Counted from the stretch's first letter, positions 22,335-34,299 are shown. The stretch: 64,000 nt of DNA from Celoporthe dispersa (GCA_016584495.1 WAID01000003.1:1-64000); one strand, 5' to 3'. Notes: generated by a model from the sequence alone, not told the origin. Numbers and translations: made by a program.

Positions 22335-22995
22335 ATGGCGGCGCCTCTTGTGTGGATCAATGGCTTCCCTGGCTCTGGAAAACTCACCGTGGCCACGGCA
22401 ATAGCAACATTGCACAATAAAGCGATCGTTATAGACAACCACAAGCTGATCGACCCCGTGGAGGTAAACTTTCCGCGAAGCCATCCCCATTACCAAGAAC
22501 AGCGAAAGTTGTTGCGCATAAAGGTGCTGGAAAAAATGTCTCCAACCCGGACACGCTGTCACGGCTGGTCATATTCACGGGTAAGGTAATTCCAATCAAA
22601 AAGACGAACAGCGGCCGTGCTGACTGGAGCCAGACTTTCAGTCGAGTAATGATTTAGGCCGTGACGTGGCTATGGATTACGAGGCTGCTGCCCGCAGGGC
22701 TGGCCGGCCATTCGTCCCCATCTACCTGCTCTGCGATATCGAGACGAACCTCCAACGCGTCACTAGCCTCGACCGCCTCAACGGTGGGACGAAAAAGCTG
22801 ACGGATGACAAAGTTCTCAGCGACTTGCGTTCGAAGTGCGAACTGTTCCGCTTCGGCAGTTACTCGGGCCTCGATGTCGATGTAACCAAAGTGTCAGCTG
22901 CAGAGACCGCAACCAAAATACTCGCATTCCTTGAGACCATAACACCTGGTCTTGATAACAAGGCGACTGCAAAACCAATGGACGGTTCCACTTAA
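22335..22995 (+). CDS. Small P-loop kinase-like protein, one frameshift
   Basis: About 202 aa from exons 22335-22580 and 22634-22995 with a 53-bp intron. The Walker A motif is GFPGSGKLT at about residues 9-17. Later segments SNDLGRDVAMDYEAAARRAGRP and VPIYLLCDIETNLQRV resemble AAA_33-type nucleotide or small-molecule kinases related to tunicamycin-resistance-type proteins. The A6 run at 22531-22536 is one base short: seven As would join VLEKN to VSNPDTLSRLVIFTD. The substrate is unknown. The gene starts opposite the asparaginase-HIT-synthetase fusion, so a shared pathway is plausible. Start 22335 places the Walker motif near the N-terminus; the ATG at 22200 would add 45 low-complexity residues. 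Confidence 0.72.
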
Positions 22996-24882
22996 GAACT
23001 CAGAAGTAGCTACTCTTACAGCAATAGTATCTTATTCATACTACTATATACAATAGTATTTCAACTAGTATATCTATATGACTCTGCTCTTTCTTCTTTC
23101 CATAGCTACAGACTGGTTTTGCACCAAAAATAATCCAAGATCTTGCTATATCTAAGAACTTATCAAAAAGCTTCAAATAATACTTTGACCTCCTATAGTC
23201 GATAGCAGTAGTACTCTATCTACGCAAAAGTATTTTGATGTAATGAGCACGGCTATAGCCTAAGCATTCAACAAGTACACAAAGAGTTTATGCTAACAAG
23301 AGCAATATCAAAATGTAATCCAAATGCAATACAGAAACGTTTGAGTATATCTGTAGTATATCAGTAGCAGTAAAGCTATTACTTATATCAGAAATAATAC
23401 TTAGACTAATAATTAAAAAGCTATATATTAAATTTATCTAATAATAATAAGTATATTTTTATATATTTAGCTTTTTAATATAATTTATTTGATTTATTAA
23501 TAATTTAGATAATTTACTTTTGTATAGCTTATTTAGCTCATTAATGATTTAGATAATCTATCTCTGTTACTTTAATTCTTGATTATGTAATTTTTTATTT
23601 ATTTTGAATAAGCAGTGTACTTAATTGAGTAAGTTGTGAGTTTTTTCGTTGATCTTGCTATTGTATGCTTATTGAACGCTTAAGCTACAGCAGTGCTCAT
23701 TATACCTTCCGTATAACTTGCATGTTGAATGAGTTATAACATATAGTAATCGAAATTCTATAGATAGAGAAGCTAATCGAGAATATACTGAGCTATTTGC
23801 TCTATTAGCTTCTGCAAAGAGTCTATAGCTAGAGATAGCTGCGAGCTATTGGATATTATTGCTATTCGAAAGATAGAGCTATATATTATTACGATAGTAG
23901 GCAGAGAAGCAAGTAGACAATAAGCAGATAAACTAATTCTCTTTTTCTAGGTATAAATAGACTAGCTTTATTCTTAGATAGATATAAGCTTTATTAACAA
24001 AATATAGCTTAAAGAGCTACAATTGCAGATTGTAAGCAAAATATAGTTTTATTCAATAGATTAAATATACAATCAGCTTATATAATTATTCCTAATTCTT
24101 GAGATCAAGGTATTAGTAGTTTTAGGAAGGTTGTCTGTAACAATATGTTACTAATTCAATATATCTATTTTGATTGGCTGTAGCTGTAATTCTAATCCTG
24201 AGTTATATAATTCGATTTTGCTAATATTGCTTCAGAGCTTCCACTACTTTTCCCGTTTCATTGTTGACGTAGCTTTTTGCGTAACTTGCATATTGAATGA
24301 GTCATAACATATATACTACTTATATAACTAAGTATATTATATACTAAAAAGAATGAATTACATAATTTAAAATTAGAATTATAAATTAATAAGATTAATT
24401 CGAATTCAAAAGAATCGATAGACTCGATATTGATTTTATCGAATTAGTACTAAAGAGCTAAATATATAATAATATATTTATTACTATTAGATACATCTTA
24501 GTATATAGTTTTTCAGTTGTCAATCTAAGTATTATTTCTGATAAAAGTAATAGTCTTACTGCTAATGGTATACTGCAAAGATATTTAGATATTTCAGTAT
24601 TACTTGGAATTATACTTTAATACTGCTTTTGTTAGCATGAACTTTGTATGTACTGGTTGGACTCTCAGGATATAGCAGTGCTTATTAAATTAGGCTACAG
24701 CAGTGCTTATTACAATATTTTATTGAAGTATTAAACTCTCATCTTCTAAAGTTCCGTTTCGAATAGCTTTAATGCATTTTATTTCGTAACCTGCATATTG
24801 AATTATTTATAGCTACAATATTAGATTCCTTGTGGCTTATGCTGGAGCGATCGCTAACAGCTAAGAACTCGTCATAGCTTTC
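22996..24882. repeat. AT-rich block of LTR-B and other RIP-degraded repeats
   Basis: About 23241-23480 is an inverted copy of the LTR-B right part, beginning GTAATGAGCACGGCTATAGCC. About 23680-23745 has an LTR-B right end directly joined to an inverted left end. About 24250-24310 and 24780-24800 carry further left-end fragments (AACTTGCATATTGAATGAG). About 24440-24710 is a forward right part. A 23995-24090 segment matches 37131-37220 in inverted orientation. No gene is supported. Base composition drops sharply at about 23000. Confidence 0.65.
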
Positions 24883-26417
24883 CTACACCAGCTTTGGCGG
24901 CATAGCTCCTGTCTCCTCATCCGGCACCCTGATCCAAGCACTATTGCTTCTCGCTATTCTTGTCAGCTCAATCTGATCTGTGACATTGATAACTGAACCT
25001 GGCAACTTGGGCACATCACTGTTGGCAGCAGCTACCATAGCGGTATACCCTAGGCTGTTATCGTAGCTACCACCTCTGTTCAGCTCCTTAGAACTAGACT
25101 CTATAATACGCGTGTTCGTTGGGTCGCTACCCTTACGGCCACTGCTATTGTATCCCTTGCTGCTATTATTATACGGGGAGTTGCCGTAGCGCAAGAGCTT
25201 ATCACGCCCGCTTGTTCGCCAGAACCAGGCGGTAGAACCGTCTTGAAGCTTAAGCTTCTTCATAAAGAGAGTTCGGTATGTTGGGATTGACACGACGAGA
25301 AACCCAATGGTGAGTTCCACACAGAAGGTGTAACCTGCGGGGATAGCGTTCCCTACAGAGTGACGGAATAGACAAGACGGACAATAGAGGCGATAACGGC
25401 GCTGGATATGGTTGTGTTCCGATCAGCAGAATGCCCCGAGATATCGGTATGCAGGAGTTTATTTTCTTACCTGCAGCCAGCGGTAAAAGTTACGATGATA
25501 GCGAATTTCTTTTTGGATGTCGTATGGAGTGTTAAAACGAGCGGTCGGCAGCACGATAAGAATTAGGTTGCTGATAACATTGCAAATAGTTACCACAAGA
25601 TCGAGCTTCCCGTAACTAATGCAATAGCTCTGAAGACTCTGGTCAAACGACTTTGAGATAGGAAGACATTGCAGGATAGATCCCAAGAAAGCAGTCAAGG
25701 CCCAGCCTGCGATGAACACGGCTATGCCCCACAAGATGAAGTGGAATTTCCGCTGCGGGAAGATCGACGAGCAAAGGTTGAGGATGCTGAACTTGAGAAA
25801 ACCCATGGGGAATCCGTAAAACGCCTCACTCAGGATGCTAAACTATTATTTCGGTAGAAGACTATCAATTTCTCTATTATGAGATTCCATACGTGAGTTA
25901 TTGCTAGATGGCTAGCGATCTGGATAGAACTCACCACTTCGAGCTTATAGGGATTGTTGATCATAATGACATGGCGGCCGCCTCCGTACTTTGTGAGCAT
26001 TGCGAAACAGATAACAGAAGCCATAAAGAATAACTGTTGTCACTCAATCATTGACTGATCAATATCCTTGATCATGGCATGCGCAGTGTTTATTCCTGGC
26101 TATTGCTGGATCCACGGCGACGCATAGAGAGCATACCCAGGCTATGAAGACGAGCCAGTCACTAGAGTGGGGATTGAAATGACCATGTTGAACCCGGCGA
26201 CCGATGAATCGGAGCACGACAAAGAGCGTCGAAAAGAAAGCTATAATAGCTGCACAAGCGATGATATTTGATACGCGTGTATCGTTTATGTATGCCTCCC
26301 TTTAGGTATATTAGGAAGATTTCACAGCTGAGACAGCCTCGTCACTTGAGCTTTTGGAATTTATCAGTACGCAATCTCGGCCGGCGTAAACTCGAAACCC
26401 TCTGGAGCAGTGGACAT
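24883..26417 (-). pseudogene. Broken SAT4/PTH11-type rhodopsin-fold membrane protein
   Basis: Pieces of a seven-transmembrane fungal protein lie in order. The N-terminus is MSTAPEGFEFTPAEIA (ATG at 26417). A probable 71-bp intron is followed by NDTRVSNIIACAAIIAFF and VVLRFIGRRVQ, then DWLVFIAWV, KYGGGRHVIMI, and GFLKFSILNLCSSIFPQRKF with GILQCLPIS-like text. Further on are SSAVIASIVRLVYSVTL and GYTFCVELTIGFLVVSIPTYR, before a serine/asparagine-rich tail. These follow the SAT4/rhodopsin-domain pattern. At least two frame changes (about 25355 and 25425) cannot be explained by introns, so the gene is probably dead. It sits against a repeat-rich block, which may explain the decay. Confidence 0.65.
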
Positions 26418-27353
26418 AGTGAGTCTGACGAGTATGGTATATAAAAACTGTTTGTACAAAGAGAGACATTATTCTTTAGCTAGGACTGAAACGATACTGC
26501 AACATAGAGAATGCGTACTACCGTTCTATAGAACGGGAGATTCCTATGGAGACAACAAGTTCTTATAAGTCTAGTCCGGTATGTATCAATCACTCTTGGC
26601 TTATGAAATTCCGCCCGCAGCCTCAGCAAACCTCTTAACATACCTATGCAGGGGCTAGGACATCTCTACCTAAACATATAACACACATAGAGATTTGCCC
26701 TAAGCATTTCCGCAACACACTAATTGAATCAGAATTCTTATTGCGCCACTAATCAAATGAGGAGCGTAGGTTGCGCGATATTGTGCACAATCGGCATTTC
26801 GTTTCGAGGCCCGAAGTGATCGCAAAGCGTTATATTCCGCCTTCCTTCGGCCAGTCGGCACGTTTCTCGGTCGTCAGTGTTTTGACAGTGATCGGCACGT
26901 CTTAAGCCTGAAGATTGCACCTTGCAGTCAGGGTCTCGGAAAGCCACTGGCCGATGAAAGCGCTGGGGTGCAACAGAGGTGGCGGCCGAACGGGATGCTG
27001 ACCTCCATCGGTCCATTCTTGTCGAGCTGCATAATGCGTGGCGTCTAGTGATTCCTCGCTTCGAATTTTCACACAAACTGCATTTTACGATGCAACACTA
27101 AGCAGTAAGCAGTAAGCAGTAAGCAGTAATTATATAACTGCACAATACTTTTTGGTAAGTGCTTATCTATATTACATACGTAGACTAGCACAGGCTTTCA
27201 CAACCCGGACCCCCATCTGTTGCTACTCACATGTCGGGCTATACAAAATCTCGTCGAGCGACTTGACTTCACCCCTCCATCTTATCATTGGCCCCAACTA
27301 ATAATTCAAACCGGTCTGAATCTCGATGCATTCATCCAGGATTCCTCTATTGC
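26418..27353. other. Intergenic region with a short tandem repeat
   Basis: No gene is supported; the longest open frame (minus, 26753-27076) resembles nothing I recognise. A 7-bp unit, AGCAGTA, is repeated four times at about 27101-27128 and is followed by TTATATAA. Confidence 0.5.
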
Positions 27354-28339
27354 CTATACCGCGTGCTTTATAGATTTCATGTGCTTGCGAAGCGCAGCCT
27401 GTTTTCGAGCTATTAAGCTGACCACAGCTATGAGGCTTTGTAGTATTGAACTATATGGATTATCATAATTCACTGCGGCTAATGCAGCCTGCCCCTGACT
27501 GATGACGTTGTCATAAAGTAAGTTGTCCAAGTCAATAGGACGATTCGCTCCGGAGCCAATGTCTGGAAGAATGGCAGCGATGCTAGGCTTTGAGCATAGC
27601 GTCGCTCTTGAAAGCTGTTCAGGATTAGATAATCTCGTACAAAGAGAGTGGTCCGAGCTGCTAGCCTGAAAGATCTTGTCTAGTCCACCCTCAAGCCTGT
27701 TTAGGAGGTGGCTGATGAGCTCTATAGTCATAATGACCTGAGAAATTGAGAATCGAGGCGACGAAATGTCGTCTAGGTGCATGTGAATGGAGATGCACAC
27801 ATGCTTGAAAAGGTCGAGTTGGCGCAGATAACACGCTAGTATGAGCAAGAGAGCTCCGGTATCGATCGTGACACCCCCATCACTGTCTTCATTAGGATAT
27901 ATTGATGACTCAATTACCTGGCGACGCAGCCGGTTGTCTGACCATTCATTTTCATGGGGTCCATGTCCGAGGTGCCTCTACTGCGCTTCGCAGCATGTCT
28001 CACCATACGCGGTCGACCGCTAGGCTGCTTGGCTGAGAGAATCAACGAGGGCATTAGTCATGTGATCGATTAAGTACTGAAAATAAATACTAGTCGCCCT
28101 CAGGGAAGGGTAGAGTATGGATGAGAGGAGGAAGATTCTCATTGATTGGACTTACAGCTGAAAGCACGGACAGTTCCTGCCCGAGAGCATCGCAGGCAAG
28201 GGACGGAAGACACAACGCCATTAATGACACTTGGAATGCTTGTAGTAGTGTCGGAGAGACGGCTCTGACAACAGACCTTTAAGAAGCGACATCTATTACA
28301 AGTTTGACGGAGCGGCAGAGGATTCATCAAGCTATCCAT
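27354..28339 (-). CDS. AflR-like Zn2Cys6 regulator, incomplete model
   Basis: A zinc-cluster N-terminus starts at ATG 28339 (MDSLMNPLPLRQTCNRCRF). Its cysteines are RQTCNRCRFLKVCC then VPCLRCSRAG and a final FSC. This fits a Zn2Cys6 domain with an unusually long middle loop and a Cys where a basic residue plus Cys is usual. The 3' part (27354-27848) encodes ACYLRQLDLFKHV, ISQVIMTIELISHLLNRLE and a C-terminal RKQAALRKHMKS. This recalls the C-terminal domain of AflR-type secondary-metabolism regulators. An intron starts at GTAAGT near 28152; its acceptor is unclear (about 28042 or 27986). The gene lies next to a truncated drug-efflux MFS and a carboxylesterase, in keeping with a decayed biosynthetic locus. 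Confidence 0.55.
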
Positions 28340-29616
28340 GCCTAAGATGATCGGCAAAATTCGATGATACAAGTCACAAGCCAACTTCACTGGGTACAGA
28401 AAGTGTATGCTGCATGCGGATACCAGCCTAAATGATGAGGAAAGGGTTGAATAAATGGCAATACTTGGTAGCTTGGGTCAATGACTGTATACTGCAGCTT
28501 TTTCCTTATTCCTTATAATGACCAGGAAATGAACCTCCCCCGCTCTTGAGGTCATTACTTGTCTATCCCCGATGCAGCGGTTGTTGGTTGGTAGATCCCT
28601 CATCGTTGGTTCAATAGCGTAGAGTTGCATTAGCCTCTTATTCTGGACAGATCAAATGTTGGGAGATGAGCAAAGTGAATAATTCATGCACTTAGTATAA
28701 GCAGGCTGTCTCTGGTGTGCTGGGGGCTGAAAGAGGCCCAAACGCCTTGATCCTAGATGCAAATGACATTATGAAGGCACCCAAGCCCCATCTTGAGACA
28801 TGTCTTCCCTGCTACCTGATCTCTATTCTATAGATGAGTACTCCCCTTCAATTCATCAACTAATCATAATGAGGCTCTCTAGGCCGCATGCCTTTGATTA
28901 CTGGATCAGGCTGCCCTGTTGAGCAGGAGCGAGTGCCAGTTCGATGCAGCTACACCGTGGAGAGTCAAAATTTGTCAAAATATGATGCACAATGCAAACT
29001 CGCAAATTAAGTCGAATTGTGGCTTAATGTGATTGCCTGCTTCGACTGTACATGTATCCACCAGGACCAGGGTCTCTCAATAGGGACAACTGGTACGTAT
29101 CTTACTGAGGATCACTGGTGTATCACTGATACACCTTCTCATATTCCTTGTGGTTGCATCTATGTGTTGGGCCCCACCTTCTCATTTGGATTATTAGGCC
29201 ACCAACTGCAAGCTGAAGTCTCGCGCCTAATTCTGCTCTCGGAGCAGACTTTCTTTTGCCAACAGGGGCCTCGGTCATTCTTCAGAATTGGGTTCAAACC
29301 CTTTGGTCCTCATATCAAAGGTTAGCTAGGTATGCGCGAGCTTGACCCGACAATCACACAGAGAAGCATCACCTCTCCTCCCATATTCACTGCATTTCTT
29401 CTTTACTCTTGTCAATGTCAAATCCAAAGCTCCAAAGCAGCCTTGAAAGGTCAGAAGATAGTCCTCCTCTTGCTTCCAAGCCAAGAAGAAGAAGCCAATG
29501 ACAAGAGGGGTTCAAGAGGATGGCAGTTTTGGGTATGAAGCTCCGCCACCAGTCTGCGTGTCACTCATGGGCCCGAGGACTAACACAACTACTACGGATA
29601 GGGCGTCATAGTTTCC
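28340..29616. other. Intergenic region, no supported gene
   Basis: Normal base composition. An open frame at 29017-29325 (plus) has no recognisable domain. Near 29289, GGGTTCAAACCC looks like a tRNA T-arm, but no acceptor or anticodon stem fits around it. The last 100 bp probably hold the first exon of the truncated MFS gene. Confidence 0.45.
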
Positions 29617-29857
29617 ATGCAGCTGATATCAATGCTGTCTGCCCTGGATACCTCTGCTGTCTCCACAGCCATGCCTTCCATCCTCCACGATGTTGGGGAG
29701 AGTGATGGCTGGATGTGGATTGCAAATGCCTATTTCCTTACCATGACTGCTTTTCAACCTATCTTCGGTCAGGCATCCAACATCTTCGGTCGCTGGAGTA
29801 TGACGCCGCTGGCAACATTTCTGTTCGCCATTGGTTCTGCAGTGTGCGGTTCAGCGC
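29617..29857 (+). pseudogene. Truncated DHA2/DHA14-type drug-efflux MFS transporter
   Basis: Only the N-terminal region of an MFS drug:H+ antiporter remains: SMLSALDTSAVSTAMPSI (TM1), WIANAYFLTMTAFQPIFGQ (TM2) and GRWSMTPLATFLFAIGSAVCG (TM3). The protein stops matching after CGSAPSG at about 29857, where a G-rich telomere-like stretch and then an LTR-B copy begin. Family members are about 550 aa, so about 85% is missing. CATGCAG before position 29621 is a plausible splice acceptor from a lost or unidentified upstream exon. Confidence 0.75.
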
Positions 29858-29952
29858 CGTCTGGAGGGTTAGGCTTTCGTTGAGGGTCAGGGCCTCCTGA
29901 AGGGTTAGGCACCCTAGGGGTAGGGCTTTCGCCGAGAATCGCCAGGGGGGCT
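29858..29952 (+). other. G-rich junction with telomere-like words
   Basis: Between the broken MFS gene and LTR-B lie about 95 bp containing GGGTTAGG twice, GAGGGTCAGGG and GGGGTAGGG. These resemble degenerate TTAGGG/TCAGGG repeats, the same two variants as in the array at 51-170 but on the opposite strand. It could be an insertion scar or part of an unrecognised element. Confidence 0.4.
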
Positions 29953-30375
29953 GTTATGACCCATCCAACATGCAGGTCATGACAGGGAAATAGCACAGCA
30001 CCCAAGCTACCCGGAACGGACCCCCAGAAGCCGAGAGTCCAATACTCTAGTGCAGACCCACAAATGAACCAGGATTATGTAATCCGGGGTTAGGGTTACA
30101 GATCGATGGACTCGATATCGATTCAGTCGATCCAGAAATGAAGAGCTGGATATATAAGGACACGTTCATTACCATTAGATAGATTCAGTATATAGCTCTT
30201 CAATCGTCAATCTAAGTATTGCTTTTGATACAAGTGATAGCTTTACTGCTAGTGATACATTGCAGAGATATTCAGACGTTTCCGATATTATTCTGACTTG
30301 CACTTTTGATACCGCTCTTAGCATAAACTCTTTATGTACTTGTTGAACGCTTAGGCTACAGCAGTGCTCATTACA
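29953..30375 (+). repeat. Solo LTR-like element, family B, full length
   Basis: A 423-bp unit begins TGTTATGACCCATCC and ends GCAGTGCTCATTACA, so it has the TG...CA ends of an LTR. It contains GAGCTGGATATATAAGG, a promoter-like TATA. Partial copies of both halves occur at about 6870-7248, 18510-18627, 23241-23750, 24440-24800 and 30540-30831. No target-site duplication is visible, and no internal retroelement region is attached in this window. Confidence 0.65.
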
Positions 30376-30482
30376 CTTCAGATTTTCATTGAAGTCTAAT
30401 TCTTGTAAATGAAATGGTCTATGCACGTTTGTATAGAGTTTTCAATGAAGTCTAATAGACTTCATCCCTTTTTATAGACAGG
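30376..30482 (+). repeat. Left arm of a 107-bp inverted repeat pair
   Basis: It matches 34300-34406 in reverse complement with few differences. It contains the near-palindrome TGAAGTCTAATAGACTTCA and two copies of TTCAWTGAAGTCTAA. It abuts the end of LTR-B without a gap. This looks like a small non-autonomous element (MITE-like). Confidence 0.7.
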
Positions 30483-30539
30483 TGGCTGATAGAGCTTACG
30501 CCAACTGATAAGAATTGCTTCTGAATTTTCTCCAAGTTC

Positions 30540-30831
30540 CAACGCAATTCATTACAACCCTGACCCGAAAGCACTCAAGATATAATTTAATCTGAAGAGC
30601 TGGATATATAACAACATACTTATTACTATGAAGTAGATTCAGTATATAGCTCTTCAATTGTTAATCTAAGTATTACTTCTGATATAAGTGATAGCCTTAT
30701 TGCTAATGATATACTGCAGAGATATTCAGATGTTTCCGATATTGTTTGGATTTACATTTTGATATCGCTCTTGTTAGCATAAACTCTTTGTATACTTATT
30801 GAACGCTTAGGCTACAGCAGTGCTCATTACA
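30540..30831 (+). repeat. Truncated LTR family B copy
   Basis: It shares GAGCTGGATATATAA and all following sequence to GCAGTGCTCATTACA with the full copy at 29953-30375. The left part is missing or replaced. AACCCTGACCC occurs near its left edge. It is in the same orientation as the neighbouring full copy. Confidence 0.65.
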
Positions 30832-31489
30832 AAGAGGCTTATGCTAATAGCAACAATGGTAAATATAAGCTTTTGATATGAAAATTATTATAATTATGCA
30901 AGTATTCAAAGCTATAAAGCTAAATATTTACTGAATAATAATAAGAAAAAGACTAATGAAATTTCGATTTGAAGCAGAAATACATATTAAAAATTAATAA
31001 GAGAATAACTTGAATAAGGAAGGAGTAATTCTTTTACTCTAGTCTTTGCTAGCATAGATAATTTCCTTCTTGCTGAGTACTATTCTCAAAGTAAATGATA
31101 CTTTGCTTTTTGGATAGAGCTTGTAGGTATTGCATAGTTTTAATGATACTCAAATAGCTTTTTCAGAGCATTATAATCGATACTAAGCACTTAAGTATCT
31201 AGAATATAGATATCTGAGCAAGCATTCAGACTGATTGTAAAGATAATTGTGAAAGCCCAGCCCCTGATGCATGCCTATAGTTACGCGGATCACTGGTGCG
31301 TTGCAAATGCTTATCAGGTTTAGTTTTGAATCACTGCTTCATTGCGAGTAACTATTACTATAGTTAAATTTATATCATATAGTTCCGTTGCGAATATAAA
31401 CCTTTTACATCCTTTATACGTTTTTCTACAAAATGAATACGCCACTCTGCATATCTTCTTTCCATCAACGTTACCTCTGGCGGCCTCAT
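30832..31489. other. AT-rich intergenic stretch
   Basis: No gene is supported. Composition is RIP-like up to about 31230 and then returns to normal before the carboxylesterase 3' end. Confidence 0.45.
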
Positions 31490-33452
31490 CTAAGTACGAA
31501 AAGATCCGATATTGTTCTCGAAGTATACGTAACTGCTGTTCCTGAACCTGTCTGCAAGAATGCCTGTCGAATTGGCGCCGAAATTCAGTAGGTCGTGCTG
31601 TTCTTGCCATGTCGGCCAAAATGTCTGATATGCGGATGGCGCGACCGACAATTCAAGATTGGGATCCAAAGAGTCCACAAAAGCAATGTACCGGCTCTGC
31701 ATTGAGACACTAACGTTGCCTGTGCCGTAAAACAGACGTGGCAGGTCGTCAGTGTGGAATGTACCCATGATAGGCAGGCCGCGGTCGTAGGTTGCGATGT
31801 ATGACCATGCGGGCATCGACGGGGGCACCCATGAGAGGAACATGCGTCGCAGTAGCGTAAATGTCGTGTCACCATTAATCGCTGCGAGCCTCTTATATTC
31901 GGGGTATGCCTCGTTGTTCGTGCCTGACCCAAAGGGGCTCCCGACGGACCCATTACCGTAGGGATATGTGTCGATCAAGCTCTCCACCTGTTCTAGAGAT
32001 GCATTTTGAAAGACTATATCCAGTAAAAAGCTGAGAAGGTCGGCTCTGGTAGTGATATTTGTCTGTGTCAGGCTGAGAAAAGTCCCCTCATCCTCTTGAT
32101 CGCCAATGATTATGGGAATTTTTGCATATTGCCCGTTCCGAGCCAGAACTTCAGAGCTCGCGCTAAGGATGTAGCCATCTGGGCGAACTATGAAGGAGCT
32201 GACGGGAGAGTGGTAGCTGAATGGACTGGGCACGCTGTTGGTTGCATTCAAATACGATTCATAGTCGAGCTCTCGAAGACATGCAATTTTTTCCGGAGAA
32301 GACGAACAGCCCGCTGCCTCGGCCACCGTGTCAAAGATAGCTTGAGCTCGGGGGCTATCTATAGGCTCGGTTGGGTATACTAGTCTGACGTGTCAGTGGT
32401 CCATTTGCTATGGAAGATAGTTCGGGTGTGTATTTGATGGTGCCGCTTTGATGGCGTTCCCCGAGAAGAGAGAGAGGTGGGGGGTGCAAACGGGCGATGT
32501 ATCGAATTGGTACTCACTGCTGCCGCTGTTCATTATGCCAGCCCTGAATAAAGGGCTTCCTTTGTAAGTGTTATTGCCACCAAATAGGGCCATCTGGTTG
32601 AAGACGCTGAAAGCGCCCGCGCTTTGACCCCATATAGTGACACGATTCGGATCACCTCCGAAAGATGCGATATTATCGGCCACCCATTCGAGTCCCATTC
32701 TTTGATCCAAAAGGCCAAGATTCGCTGCACCGTCAGCCAGCGCCTCAGCTCCCGGAAGGAAACCGAATCCGCCCAGTCTGTAATTCACAGCCACTAGAAT
32801 CAAAGGCTGACCCTGCGCCACCGACTGAGGAACAAGGACGGAGCCATTGTAATTGGCTGAGCTGCCAATCTCATAGCCGCCCCCGTAGATCCAAAATAGG
32901 ACTGAGAGTGTGCTATTTGATGTTGTGCCTTTGGGGCGCATCACAGAGATGGCCAAACAGTCTTCTGTCACATTCGGTGCAGGTGACAGAACATCCAGAG
33001 CAGACGCGACCTGAGGTAAGGTTGATACTTCATCAACAAGGGACGTCGAGTCGACGCCTGTCATCTGTGGACACTGTGCGAACTTCCGGTCAGTCGAAAT
33101 TACATTGGTTATCATAAGACGCGTGGGTAAATCATGATACAGAGGGAGACTGAGAATTCTCCTCTCTGAGGACATCAATCGTGTGATTTTGCGTATGGAA
33201 GTCGCTTACTGATGGGCCAACTCCGGTGGCTTGCACGGTGCCAAACGGTTCTAGTCTCACTGGTGCCCTTAAGCGGAGAGAGCCAGTTGGTGCCGCTGCG
33301 AATGGTATGCCGCGGTAGTACTCGACTTCATCAATGACGGAACCGACAACAGTTCCCGCTGGAATATTGAGTGTCGTGATTGTTGGCGCCGTAGCAGCAA
33401 CAAACTCGAAAAGTAGGGCTGCTACGAGAGATGAGACGATCCTCTGCGTCAT
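31490..33452 (-). CDS. Secreted type-B carboxylesterase/lipase
   Basis: 562 aa from exons 33210-33452, 32518-33073 and 31490-32379, with introns of 136 and 138 bp; the frame is intact. The N-terminus MTQRIVSSLVAALLFEFVAA is a good signal peptide from ATG 33452, so secretion is expected. Family motifs are EYYRGIPFA, EDCLAISV, FWIYGGGYEIGS (oxyanion hole), VNYRLGGFGFLPG and the nucleophile elbow GQSAGA. The acidic residue sits in DEDEGTF-like text (QEDEGTFLSL), and the catalytic His in GTFHTDDLPRLF. Many NxS/T sequons are present. The second splice gives NSGSIYPTEP. It is the only intact gene between the 107-bp inverted repeats. The substrate is unknown; it may be a leftover of the decayed biosynthetic locus around it. 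Confidence 0.88.
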
Positions 33453-34299
33453 TTGTCTTATTATTAGTGTATCTAAGCTTATAGACAAGAATAAAAAGTA
33501 TAAAGCCTCGAAGTTAATGATGTCGACGAATCTTGTTTTTATTTTATTTTCCAGGTCATGAGTCAGTTCTGCTCCTCATTGATATATTTATACTATATCA
33601 TGTAATGTGACTTTCGCACTACAATACCTATACTTTTTACACTTTCTTTCTATGTCTCTGACTCGCTATGCATTAATTAATATCTTACCCGTCCTAAATC
33701 TTGATTAGCAATTGTTCCGTATATTTCTAAGCATCGGACTTTGACGCACTTACCGAGATGTCCGAACAGATTGGCTTAAACCTTGTATTTCCGCAGTTCA
33801 AATCACTTCACCGGAGAGATCAATCATTAGTAAGTAGTATTTCCTCCGAACTAGAGAACCTTCTGAATGCGAGCTTTGAAATTGAGTCTCACCTGAAATG
33901 TAATAAGGCACGCTGCATGTTACCTGCTAAGGTCATTGACTAGCATGCACAGAATCACGCAGGCTACAAGAATCGATGCTCCTAAGAATAGACTGCTTAT
34001 CGACGACTCATCAGAATGCCGCATCACTGGTGACTCGGAGGAGTACCTGAAGGCTCTCGACACCAACGAATCTGAATATTTGCTATCTATAGGTGGCTGG
34101 CTGGCTAGGGGCCATGCATGCAGTGATAAGCCCTGGGCCAGTGACTCACTGGCTCTTGCACAAATTATTTAGATATTGGACAATATTGTAATAATCTCCA
34201 AAACCAGCTTTTGGATTAATTCAATACAGATGTTGGTTCAGGAGAAAGAGGAGTTGAGCTGCCTGTGCATAGAATTATGACTCTCTCGCACTGAGAGGA
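33453..34299. other. Intergenic region upstream of the carboxylesterase
   Basis: No supported gene. The open frame at 33936-34172 is not recognised. Positions 34136-34163 (GGCCAGTGACTCACTGGCTC and on) match 50549-50577 in inverted orientation, and the similarity extends about 40 bp further, suggesting a diverged small repeat. Confidence 0.45.

Noticed and set aside
26753..27076. 107-residue minus-strand frame
   Set aside because: No recognisable motif, no splice context and no neighbour support.
29289..29300. GGGTTCAAACCC looks like a tRNA T-arm
   Set aside because: No matching acceptor stem, anticodon arm or D-arm could be placed at the right distances on either strand.
29017..29325. 102-residue plus-strand frame upstream of the truncated MFS
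   Set aside because: Low-complexity cysteine/histidine/phenylalanine text without a family match. I could not tie it to the MFS gene.
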